In this document: positions 40,863-47,623 of the stretch, one piece after another
Position numbering within the stretch: the first letter of the stretch is position 1
Layout of the letters: the number at the start of each line of letters is the position of its first letter
DNA from: Flavimobilis rhizosphaerae
Lineage (GTDB): Bacteria; Actinomycetota; Actinomycetes; Actinomycetales; Cellulomonadaceae
Assembly: GCF_014852685.1 (NCBI RefSeq)
Contig: NZ_JACZDF010000002.1
Span: forward strand, 585,935 to 649,934
Length of the DNA: 64,000 nucleotides
Direction: 5' to 3'
Made by a program: the position numbers and the translations under genes
The notes under the pieces: generated by a model
The model's input: only the letters and a program-made list of their open reading frames with translations
What the model was told of the DNA's origin: nothing
The model's database searches: none

Positions 40863-42518
40863 GTGACTGAGAACCGCCGTCCCCGCACCGTCATCGTCGG
40901 CGGCGTCGCCGGGGGTATGTCCGCAGCGACGCGTCTGCGTCGTCTCGACGAGCAGCGCGAGATCGTCGTCCTCGAGAAGGGCGAGCACGTCTCGTTCGCG
41001 AACTGCGGTCTGCCCTACCACATCGGTGGCGTCATCGAGGAGCGCTCTGCGCTCCTCCTCCAGACCCCCGAGAGCCTCCGCGCACGCTTCGACCTCGACG
41101 TCCGGACGGGCCACGAGGTCGTGAGCATCGACCGCGACGCCCGCACCGTCACCGTGCGCACCGCGGCCGGCACCGAGCAGATCGCGTACGACGATCTTGT
41201 CCTCGCGACCGGCGCCGCCCCCGTGCGCCCCGGACTTCCCGGCGCCGAGCGCGCCCACGTCCTGCGCGACGTCGCCGACGTCGACCGCATCGTCGCCGCG
41301 CTCGCCGCCGACGACGCGCCGACGACTGCCGCGATCGTCGGCGCGGGCTTCATCGGCCTCGAGCTCGCCGAGAACCTCGCCCACCGCGGACTCGGCGTCA
41401 CGCTCGTCGAGCTCGCCGACCAGGTCCTCCCGCCCCTCGACCCCGAGATGGCCCGGCTCGTCCAGGACCGCCTCGAGGCGCACGGCGTCACCGTCCGCAC
41501 CGGCTCCGGCGCGACTGCTGTCGAGGGCGACGACCTCGTCCTCGCCGACGGCACCCGCGTCCCTGCGGGCCTGCTCGTCATGGCTGTCGGTGTCACCCCC
41601 GAGTCGCGCCTTGCCCGCGAGGCCGGCCTCGAGACCGGCGCCCGCGGCGCCGTCCTCGTCGACGCCGCCCAGCGCACGAACGACCCGCACATCTACGCCG
41701 TCGGTGACGTCGCCCTCAAGCGCGACGCGATCGACGACGCGGACAGCTTCGTGCCGCTCGCCCAGACGGCCAACCGCCACGGCCGGCTCGTCGCTGACGC
41801 GACCGTCGGACGCACGGTCAAGGCTCTTCCCGTCCTCGGCACAGCCGTCGTCGGCATCTTCGGGCTCACCGCCGCGAGCACCGGCTGGTCCGAGAAGCGC
41901 GCCCGCGCCGCGGGCCGCGACGTGCGCATCATCCACACGCACCCCGCCGACCACGCCGGCTACTACCCGGGCGCGACCTCGATGGCGCTCAAGCTCGTCG
42001 TCGACGCCGCCACGGACGCGATCCTCGGCGCGCAGGGCGTCGGCGAGGCCGGCGTCGACAAGCGCATCGACGTCATCGCGACCGCGATGCGCGGCGGCCT
42101 CACCGCCTCCGACCTCGCCGACCTCGAGCTCGCGTACGCGCCGCAGTACGGCTCCGCGAAGGACCCCGTCAACATGCTCGGCATGGTCGCGGAGAACCTC
42201 GCGAACGGCACGACGCGCTCGCTGCAGTGGCACGAGCTCGACGACGCCCTCGCCGGCGGTGCCGTGCTCGTCGACGTCCGCACGGCGGGCGAGAACGCCG
42301 CCGGGGCGATCCCGGGCGCGCTCAACATCCCCGTCGACGACCTCCGCGCCCGCCACGGCGAGCTCGCCGGTCGGGAGATCGTCGTCCACTGCGCCGTCGG
42401 GCAGCGCGGCCACACCGCCGCACGCCTGCTCACACAGCTCGGGCACACGGCCGTCAACCTCGACGGCGGCTACCGCACATGGGCCGCGGCCACGCGGACC
42501 GTCCCTGCGGCGGTCTGA
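40863..42518 (+). CDS. CoA-disulfide reductase-like flavoprotein fused to rhodanese (CoADR-RHD)
   Basis: 551 residues with a GTG start. Residues ~8-320 bind FAD and NAD(P)H (VIVGGVAGGMSAATRLRRL; AAIVGAGFIGLELAENLAHRGLGVTLVE). The redox Cys48 in HVSFANCGLPYHIGG is the CoADR active site. Residues ~325-445 are the dimerisation domain. Residues ~455-545 are a rhodanese domain with loop Cys in VVHCAVGQRGHTAARLL. Such fusions reduce CoA-persulfide, polysulfide or CoA-disulfide. With the CstR-like repressor and its operators upstream, the operon probably detoxifies sulfane sulfur. Confidence 0.92.
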   Translation: MTENRRPRTVIVGGVAGGMSAATRLRRLDEQREIVVLEKGEHVSFANCGLPYHIGGVIEERSALLLQTPESLRARFDLDVRTGHEVVSIDRDARTVTVRTAAGTEQIAYDDLVLATGAAPVRPGLPGAERAHVLRDVADVDRIVAALAADDAPTTAAIVGAGFIGLELAENLAHRGLGVTLVELADQVLPPLDPEMARLVQDRLEAHGVTVRTGSGATAVEGDDLVLADGTRVPAGLLVMAVGVTPESRLAREAGLETGARGAVLVDAAQRTNDPHIYAVGDVALKRDAIDDADSFVPLAQTANRHGRLVADATVGRTVKALPVLGTAVVGIFGLTAASTGWSEKRARAAGRDVRIIHTHPADHAGYYPGATSMALKLVVDAATDAILGAQGVGEAGVDKRIDVIATAMRGGLTASDLADLELAYAPQYGSAKDPVNMLGMVAENLANGTTRSLQWHELDDALAGGAVLVDVRTAGENAAGAIPGALNIPVDDLRARHGELAGREIVVHCAVGQRGHTAARLLTQLGHTAVNLDGGYRTWAAATRTVPAAV

Positions 42519-42600
42519 CACGACGCACCCCGACCGGCCGGCGCTGTTCCCCCTGCGGCACCGGTCACGCGCCGCACGCAACCCCTGGCGTGCGACGCAC

Positions 42601-42635
42601 CAGGAGCCCCGCCGATCCCTGCAGCGGGGCTCCTG
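42601..42635 (+). terminator. Terminator after CoADR-RHD gene
   Basis: Stem CAGGAGCCCCGC / GCGGGGCTCCTG (12 bp) with an 11-base loop between convergent genes; no U tract. Confidence 0.7.
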
Positions 42636-42771
42636 CCATGACGGGCGCGCGTGCCGGAGCCCTGGCCGGGCAACGCGGGGCGTCCACGACACGAGCGCGG
42701 GCGCACGCCGGTAGACGGCGCAGGCGTGTGGGTGCTGCGCCTTTGGCGCCGTGACATGCGGGGGCGCCCGC

Positions 42772-43428
42772 TCAGGCCCACACCCCCGACGTCCCGCGCC
42801 GGTGCGAGCCGAGCAGGTGCGTGTCGACGATGCCGACGGCCTCCATGAGCGCGAACACCGTCGTCGGGCCGACGAACGTGAAGTCGCGCCGCTTGAGCTC
42901 CTTCGCGAGTGCCCGGGACTCGGCCGACGACGAGGGGACGTCGGCGAGCGTGCGCGGCTCGGGGGTCGTGTCGGGCTGGAAGGACCACACGAGCTCGGCG
43001 AGCCCGCCGTCCTCGCGGAGCCGCAGCGTCGCGCCTGCGTTCTGCACGGTCGCGAGCACCTTGGCGCGGTTGCGGATGATGCGCGCGTCCGTGAGGAGCC
43101 GCGCGACGTCGGTGTCGTCGAAGCGTGCGACGGCCTCGGGGTCGAAGCCCGCGAACACCTCACGGAACGCGGGTCGCTTGCGCAGGACCGTGGCCCACGA
43201 GAGGCCCGACTGGAAGGCTTCGAGACTCAGTCGCTCGAAGAGGCCGTGCTCGTCGCGGACGGGCATGCCCCACTCGGTGTCGTAGTACTCGCGCAGCAGC
43301 GTGTCGGACGAGGCCCAGCGGGGGCGTGCGAGGCCGTCGTCGCCGACGACGAGGTCGGGGCGCTCGGCGTCAACCGTCACCTCGTTCGGTGCCTCGAGCG
43401 GGGTCGCCGCCTCGTGCGACGCCGTCAC
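42772..43428 (-). CDS. tag: DNA-3-methyladenine glycosylase I, zinc-site variant
   Basis: 218 residues. The GTG at 43428 overlaps the stop of the ogt gene (GTGA). It excises 3-methyladenine from DNA. The fold matches Tag: REYYDTEWGMPVRDEHGLFERLSLEAFQSGLSWATVLRKRPAFREVFAGFDP, IIRNRAKVLATVQNA, ELVWSF, KRRDFTFVGPTTVFALMEAVGIVDTHLLG. Compared with E. coli Tag, three of the four zinc ligands appear replaced: Cys4 by Arg, His17 by Tyr (YYDTEWG instead of YHDNEWG), and Cys179 by Ser (HLLGSH). The His at the start of that last motif remains. The catalytic Glu region is kept, so it may work without the zinc snap. Confidence 0.88.
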   Translation of the reverse strand: MTASHEAATPLEAPNEVTVDAERPDLVVGDDGLARPRWASSDTLLREYYDTEWGMPVRDEHGLFERLSLEAFQSGLSWATVLRKRPAFREVFAGFDPEAVARFDDTDVARLLTDARIIRNRAKVLATVQNAGATLRLREDGGLAELVWSFQPDTTPEPRTLADVPSSSAESRALAKELKRRDFTFVGPTTVFALMEAVGIVDTHLLGSHRRGTSGVWA

Positions 43429-44033
43429 GCGGCCGCCCCCTCGAGGCGCAGGAGCGTCGTCTTCGCCTCGAGCCCGCCGAGGTAGCCGCCGAGCGAGCCG
43501 TCCGAGCGCAGCACGCGGTGGCACGGGACGACGACGGGGATCGGGTTCGTCGCGCACGCGGAGCCGACCGCGCGCACGGCCTTGGGGTTGTCGAGCGCTG
43601 CGGCGACCTCGGCGTACGACTCGGTGCGGCCGTAGGGGACGTCCGAGAGGTGCGTGAGGACCGCGAGCCGGAAGCCGGAGGACAGCCTGCGGTCGAGAGC
43701 GACGTCGAAGTGCGTGCGGTGGCCGTCGAAGTACTCGTCGAGCTCGCGCGCAACCCTGTCGAGGCGGGCCGGTGCGCGCAGGACGCGCGGGGAGACGCGG
43801 CGGGCGAGGTCGTCGAGCACCGCGTCGTGGCCCTCGGCCGCGAACGCGACGCGGACGAGGCCGACGGGCGTCGCGGCGAGCAGGAGCTCACCGACGGGGC
43901 TCTCGACGGTGCGCACGGCGACGTCGAGCAGGTCGTCGGCCTCGGCACGTGCAGCGAGCGCGTCCGTGAGCGCGCCGAGGCGTGCGGGTGAGGGGCCCTC
44001 GGCGAGGGCGCGGGGGATGTCGGTCGTGGTCAT
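43425..44033 (-). CDS. ogt: Methylated-DNA--protein-cysteine methyltransferase
   Basis: 202 residues; the ATG at 44033 overlaps the sigma factor stop (ATGA). The acceptor Cys lies in IPVVVPCHRVLRSDGSLGGYLGGLEAKTTLLRLEG. The helix-turn-helix YGRTESYAEVAAALDNPKAVRAVGSACATNP and Arg/Asn residues for base flipping are intact. There is no Ada-like N-terminal Cys4 zinc domain; the first 40 residues are an Ala-rich helical extension. It repairs O6-methylguanine in a suicide reaction. Middle gene of the sigma-ogt-tag operon. Confidence 0.94.
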   Translation of the reverse strand: MTTTDIPRALAEGPSPARLGALTDALAARAEADDLLDVAVRTVESPVGELLLAATPVGLVRVAFAAEGHDAVLDDLARRVSPRVLRAPARLDRVARELDEYFDGHRTHFDVALDRRLSSGFRLAVLTHLSDVPYGRTESYAEVAAALDNPKAVRAVGSACATNPIPVVVPCHRVLRSDGSLGGYLGGLEAKTTLLRLEGAAA

Positions 44034-44545
44034 GCGATCTCCTCGGAGCCGTAGGTGCGGCGGAGCGTGGCGAGGCCGTCGGCGGCGGCGCGGCGGACCG
44101 CGTCGCTCGTGCCGCCGACGAGCGCGGCGACCTCGACGTACGTGAGACCGCCGAGGTGGTGGTAGGCGAGGGCGAGACGCTGACGCTCGGGGAGCGCGGC
44201 GACGCGCGTCCACACCTCGGTGTCGGCCGCGCGGACGGCCGGGTCCGGTGCGTCGTGGCGGGCGGGCGCCGCGAGGTCGCTCGGGTCGGTGCCGGCGGGT
44301 ACGGTGCGGCGCTCGCGGCGGACGACGTCGACCGCGCGGCGGTGGGCGACGGTGACGAGCCAGGCCTCGAGGTTCGTCGTCGGCGGCAGGTCCGGGTAGG
44401 CCCGCAGCGCGGCGAGAAACGTCTCGGACCAGGCGTCGTCCGCGGCGTCCGCGCCGACGACGGCGCGGCACACGCGCCAGACGGTCGCGCCGTGGCGCGC
44501 GACGATCTCGGTGAAGGGCGGCAGCGCCGCGTCGGTGGTGCTCAT
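44030..44545 (-). CDS. ECF-type RNA polymerase sigma factor heading the alkylation repair operon
   Basis: 171 residues from ATG 44545 (a GTG precedes it directly). Region 2 is DDAWSETFLAALRAYPDLPPTTNLEAWLVTVAHRRAVDVVRRERR. Region 4 is LPERQRLALAYHHLGGLTYVEVAALVGGTSDAVRRAAADGLATLRR. No anti-sigma gene is adjacent. It is translationally coupled to ogt and then tag, so the sigma factor probably controls, or is produced with, the response to DNA methylation damage (inference from context). Confidence 0.87.
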   Translation of the reverse strand: MSTTDAALPPFTEIVARHGATVWRVCRAVVGADAADDAWSETFLAALRAYPDLPPTTNLEAWLVTVAHRRAVDVVRRERRTVPAGTDPSDLAAPARHDAPDPAVRAADTEVWTRVAALPERQRLALAYHHLGGLTYVEVAALVGGTSDAVRRAAADGLATLRRTYGSEEIA

Positions 44546-44646
44546 CACCGGGTAGTCGCGCGGGCAGGGCGGAACGTGAGGTGTCGCCGTCGGGTGGGGC
44601 TCACGTGTCCTCCTCGTGTGGGGCTGGTCGTCGCCGACGCTACGCC

Positions 44647-44682
44647 AGAAGGGCCCCGCCGCGGAGCGCGGCGGGGCCCTTC
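44647..44682. terminator. Strong hairpin between sigma-factor promoter region and reductase remnant
   Basis: AGAAGGGCCCCGCCGC pairs perfectly with GCGGCGGGGCCCTTCT around four bases. It would terminate transcription of the minus-strand gene at 44751-45017 before it reaches the sigma-ogt-tag operon. Confidence 0.8.
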
Positions 44683-44750
44683 TGTGGACGACGAGGGGGT
44701 GCCGTCCGGCTGTGGTCAGGCGGGGGAGGCCTGCGCCTCAGCGGCCTGGA

Positions 44751-45017
44751 TCAGCGGCTGAGGTTGAAGCCGGCGGTCCAGGAGATCTTCTCGGAGGCGG
44801 CGAGGGTGAGCTGGAGGAAGCCGATCGCCTCGAGCTCGTGGGCGCGGGCGACGATGTCGGCGAGCGCGGGGTAGGGGACCGCGAGGACGACGACGTCGCC
44901 GGTGAGCGCGGGAGTCTCCGCGTGGGCGACGGTCTGGACGCTCGCGCCGCCGCGGGCGAGGACGCCGCCGATCGACTGGGCCATGTTGCCGGTGCCGATG
45001 ATGCTGAAGCTTGTCAT
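44751..45017 (-). pseudogene. Internally deleted NADPH-dependent F420 reductase-like gene
   Basis: An 88-residue open frame. It begins as a normal family member, MTSFSIIGTGNMAQSIGGVLARGG, with the Rossmann Gly motif and GDVVVLAVPYPALADIVAR. It then jumps straight to the family's usual C-terminal end, HELEAIGFLQLTLAASEKISWTAGFNL. Full-length relatives are about 210-220 residues, so roughly 125-130 central residues, including most of the catalytic domain, appear to be removed in frame. The start has a good ribosome site (AGGAGG) and the promoter region keeps its MarR-type dyads, so the remnant may still be transcribed. Deletion size is from memory of the family, not from an alignment. Confidence 0.75.
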
Positions 45018-45054
45018 GAGGTCCTCCTGGGTCGTCCGGCGGGAGGCCCGTCGG

Positions 45055-45109
45055 AGATTGATTGAAGCAACAACTAAAAACCTACATCGCAATGGTTGAA
45101 GCGTCAACC
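45055..45109. promoter_or_regulatory. MarR-type operators in divergent region
   Basis: GGTTGAAGCGTCAACC (45094-45109) is a 6+4+6 dyad ending seven bases before the MarR -10 TACGAT. A related TTGATTGAAGCAACAA lies near 45057-45073 in front of the reductase remnant. The placement suits repression of both genes by the MarR protein. Confidence 0.65.
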
Positions 45110-45129
45110 TATGCGCTACGATGGTCCCC

Positions 45130-45636
45130 ATGACGACCGTCGATCCCGCCTCCGACCAGCCCATGTGGCTCACCGACGACGAGCTGCGCGCCTGGGTGCG
45201 CTTCATCGGCGTCGTCCAGCTCCTCCCCGGCGTCCTCGACACCCAGCTTCAGCGCGACTCCCAGCTCAGCCACTTCGAGTACTACACGCTCGCGATCCTC
45301 TCCGAGGCCCCCGGCCGCACCCTCCGCATGACCGGCCTCGCGGCGCGCACGAACTCGACCCTGCCGCGCCTCTCGCACGTCGTCACCCGCCTCGAGAAGC
45401 GCGGCCTCGTCGCGCGCACCGAGTGCCCCGAGGACCGTCGCGCCATGAACGCGACGCTCACCGATGACGGCTGGCAGACGGTCGTCGCCGCAGCCCCCGG
45501 CCACGCCGCCCAAGTGCGCGACTCCGTCTTCGCGGGACTTGACGCCGACGACGTCGCGCACCTCCACCGCATCTCCGACGCGATCCTCGAACGCATCGAC
45601 CCCGAGGGCCGCCGCTCCCTCCCGTACGAGGGCTGA
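45130..45636 (+). CDS. MarR-family transcriptional regulator
   Basis: 168 residues from the ATG at 45130; TACGAT (45117-45122) lies seven nt before it and would overlap the alternative ATG at 45121. The winged helix is clear: LSHFEYYTLAILSEAPGRTLRMTGLAARTNSTLPRLSHVVTRLEKRGLVARTECPEDRRAMNATLTDDGWQTV. It is divergent from the deleted reductase gene and has TTGA/TCAA dyads in the shared interval, the usual pairing of an oxidoreductase and its MarR repressor. No sensing Cys is evident. Confidence 0.9.
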   Translation: MTTVDPASDQPMWLTDDELRAWVRFIGVVQLLPGVLDTQLQRDSQLSHFEYYTLAILSEAPGRTLRMTGLAARTNSTLPRLSHVVTRLEKRGLVARTECPEDRRAMNATLTDDGWQTVVAAAPGHAAQVRDSVFAGLDADDVAHLHRISDAILERIDPEGRRSLPYEG

Positions 45637-45817
45637 CCCCCGTTCCGAGACCTTTCACGGCAGCGACTGATCGACTCAGGCCCACCGTCGAGCGGTGTGC
45701 CCGCGTCACACCGTCAGGTCGCCGGGGCCACATCCCGCCGATCCGCGCGTGCCGATGCTAGGTTCGGGCCGACGGCAACCACGCCGTCGCACCCCGGCCC
45801 CGACCCCAGGACCAGCG

Positions 45818-46462
45818 ATGACGAGCGAGACCGGCTACGGCGACTTCGAGTTCGAACGACGCTTCTACGTGCGCGGCCTCCCCGACGACCTCCGCGACGA
45901 CCCCACACCGACGCTCATCGTCCAGTCCTACTTCCTCGCGGTCGACGGCTACGCGATGCGCCTGCGCGTCCAGGCCGACGGCATCGTCCTCGACCCGAAC
46001 GCCGACCTCGACGCCGCCCGAGTCCTCGACGCCTACGCCGACCGCTTCGACTTCTGCGCCCTCACCGTCAAGGGCCCCGAGGCCGGCGGCACCCGCTACG
46101 AGGCCGAACGCGAGATCGACGTCCACGTCGGCGTCGAGATGATGCGCCGCGGCGGCGCGCGCATCGTCAAGAACCGCTACTCCGCATGGCTCGGCACCGA
46201 CGGCTGGGTCGTCGACGTCTTCGCAGGATGCAACCGCGGCCTCGTCATCGCCGAGTGCGAGCGCGGCGCCCCCGTCACCGACCTCACCATCCCTGCGTTC
46301 TGCGTCACCGAGGTGACCGGCGACCGCCGCTTCGCCAACGAAACGCTCGCTCACGCACCGTTCCCCACGTGGCAGCACGTCTTCGCCGCCGAGCTCGCCG
46401 CGCAGGGACCGCGCTTCGCGTCCGGCTTCGGCACGAACACGCTCGCAAGCCCGCTCGCGTGA
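45818..46462 (+). CDS. CYTH-domain protein
   Basis: 214 residues. The CYTH (triphosphate tunnel metalloenzyme) pattern is visible: FEFERRFYVRGL near the N terminus in place of ExExK, AMRLRVQ, CALTVKGPEAGGTRYEAEREID, and KNRYSAWLGTDGWVVDVFAGCNRGLVIAECE. Such enzymes hydrolyse triphosphates or nucleotides with metal; the substrate here is unknown. It stands alone and is followed by array B of the 43-bp elements. Confidence 0.85.
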   Translation: MTSETGYGDFEFERRFYVRGLPDDLRDDPTPTLIVQSYFLAVDGYAMRLRVQADGIVLDPNADLDAARVLDAYADRFDFCALTVKGPEAGGTRYEAEREIDVHVGVEMMRRGGARIVKNRYSAWLGTDGWVVDVFAGCNRGLVIAECERGAPVTDLTIPAFCVTEVTGDRRFANETLAHAPFPTWQHVFAAELAAQGPRFASGFGTNTLASPLA

Positions 46463-46506
46463 GCACGAGGTCGAGGGTGGCGCTGCTGCGGTCCACCCAC
46501 GTGTTC

Positions 46507-46549
46507 CGATAGCCGATCGGGCCGAGTCACGCGTACGGATCGGCTATCG
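46507..46549. repeat. 43-bp inverted-repeat element B1
   Basis: Perfect 12-bp arms CGATAGCCGATC and GATCGGCTATCG, 19-nt centre. Preceded by CCCACGTGTTC, the reverse complement of the sequence that follows A3. Confidence 0.9.
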
Positions 46550-46567
46550 AGCGTCGGGGCCTCCCCG

Positions 46568-46610
46568 CGATAGTCGATCGGCACGCGTGAAGTGCATGGA
46601 TCAGCTATCG
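46568..46610. repeat. 43-bp inverted-repeat element B2
   Basis: Arms CGATAGTCGATC and GATCAGCTATCG; 19-nt centre with GCGTGAAGTGC. Confidence 0.88.
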
Positions 46611-46629
46611 AGCGTGTCGGGCATCCTGT

Positions 46630-46672
46630 CGAGAGAAGATCCGTGCGCGTCACGTGCCCGGATCGGCTATCG
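46630..46672. repeat. 43-bp inverted-repeat element B3 (left arm degenerate)
   Basis: The left arm CGAGAGAAGATC keeps 9 of 12 consensus bases, and the right arm GATCGGCTATCG is perfect. The spacing is still exactly 43. Followed by GGAACACGCGGGG. Confidence 0.8.
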
Positions 46673-46720
46673 GAACACGCGGGGTGGTCGGACGGCGGCG
46701 CCCGGAGCGGCGTCGCGGGC

Positions 46721-47119
46721 TCAGCTGTCGTCGTTGTGCGCCTCGTCGCGACCGCGGAGCGCGTCGAGCGCGCGGCGCTCGCGCTTCGTCGGGCGGCCCG
46801 AGCCGCGCTCGCGGAGCGCGACGGGCGCCGCGGCCGCGAGACGCGGCGGCGGTGGAGGGGTGCGGTCTTCGTAGGCCTCGGCTGCGAGCGGAGCCCCGAC
46901 GCGCTTGGTGAGGAGCTCGCGGACGACGACGATGCGCTCGCCACCGTCGTTCCGGGCCCTGATCTCGTCGCCGACGCGGACGGGGCTCGACGGCTTGGCG
47001 CGTTCCCCGGCGACGCGGACGTGCCCGGCGCGGCACGCGGCCGCGGCGGCGGAGCGCGTCTTGTAGAGGCGCGCGGACCACGCCCAGACGTCGACCCGCA
47101 CCTTTCCGCTCTCGACCAT
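46721..47119 (-). CDS. S4-domain RNA-binding protein (Hsp15-like)
   Basis: 132 residues; TACGCT lies six nt before the ATG at 47119. The S4 fold opens with VRVDVWAWSARLYKTRSAAAAACRAGHVRVAGERAKPSSPVRVGDEIRA, as in E. coli HslR (Hsp15), which rescues free 50S subunits carrying nascent chains. The C-terminal 60 residues are Arg/Pro-rich. Its 3' end points at array B. Confidence 0.88.
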   Translation of the reverse strand: MVESGKVRVDVWAWSARLYKTRSAAAAACRAGHVRVAGERAKPSSPVRVGDEIRARNDGGERIVVVRELLTKRVGAPLAAEAYEDRTPPPPPRLAAAAPVALRERGSGRPTKRERRALDALRGRDEAHNDDS

Positions 47120-47161
47120 CCCCGCAGCGTACCGACGCTGCGCCGCCCGCGGTGCATGTCG

Positions 47162-47233
47162 CGCGAGACAGGGGCGGCAGCCCGAGGTGGGGATCGGTCG
47201 ACCCTTGTCCCGAGCACCGACCCCTGTCTCGCG
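47162..47233. repeat. 72-bp inverted repeat between divergent genes
   Basis: CGCGAGACAGGGG (47162-47174) and CCCCTGTCTCGCG (47221-47233) are perfect 13-bp arms. The 46-base interior has two similar words, GGGTCGGTGCTCGGGAC and AGGGTCGACCGATCC on the minus strand. It lies between the S4 and DUF3039 promoters. Confidence 0.75.
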
Positions 47234-47278
47234 GACCGGGGCTCGGGAGTGTCGGTGGGGCGTCGTAGACTCGGGCCC

Positions 47279-47623
47279 ATGAGCGAGCCGATGTTCCCGA
47301 CCCACCCGGACGATCCCACGGATCCCCGTGGACCCGGCGGCTCCGCGACGAGCGTCCTCGAGCGCACGGAGCAGGCCCAGGAGGCCGAGCCCGGCGACCA
47401 CGAGCGCTTCGCGCACTACGTGCGCAAGGAGAAGATCATGCAGTCGGCCATGACGGGCCGTCCCGTCATCGCGCTGTGCGGCAAGGTCTGGGTCCCGGGA
47501 CGGGACCCGCAGAAGTTCCCCGTCTGCCCCGTGTGCAAGGAGATCTACGACGGCCTGCGCGCCCCGCAGGACGGCGACTCCGGCGGCCAGGGTAGTGGCG
47601 GCCAGGGCGACGGCGGCCGGTGA
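47279..47623 (+). CDS. DUF3039 protein
   Basis: 114 residues; TAGACT lies seven nt before the ATG. The conserved block is DHERFAHYVRKEKIMQSAMTGRPVIALCGKVWVPGRDPQKFPVCPVCKEIYDGL with a Cys and a C-x2-C, probably a zinc-binding fold. The function is unknown. Its GTGA overlap with the helicase gene implies co-translation, and this gene order is widespread in actinobacteria. Confidence 0.9.
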   Translation: MSEPMFPTHPDDPTDPRGPGGSATSVLERTEQAQEAEPGDHERFAHYVRKEKIMQSAMTGRPVIALCGKVWVPGRDPQKFPVCPVCKEIYDGLRAPQDGDSGGQGSGGQGDGGR

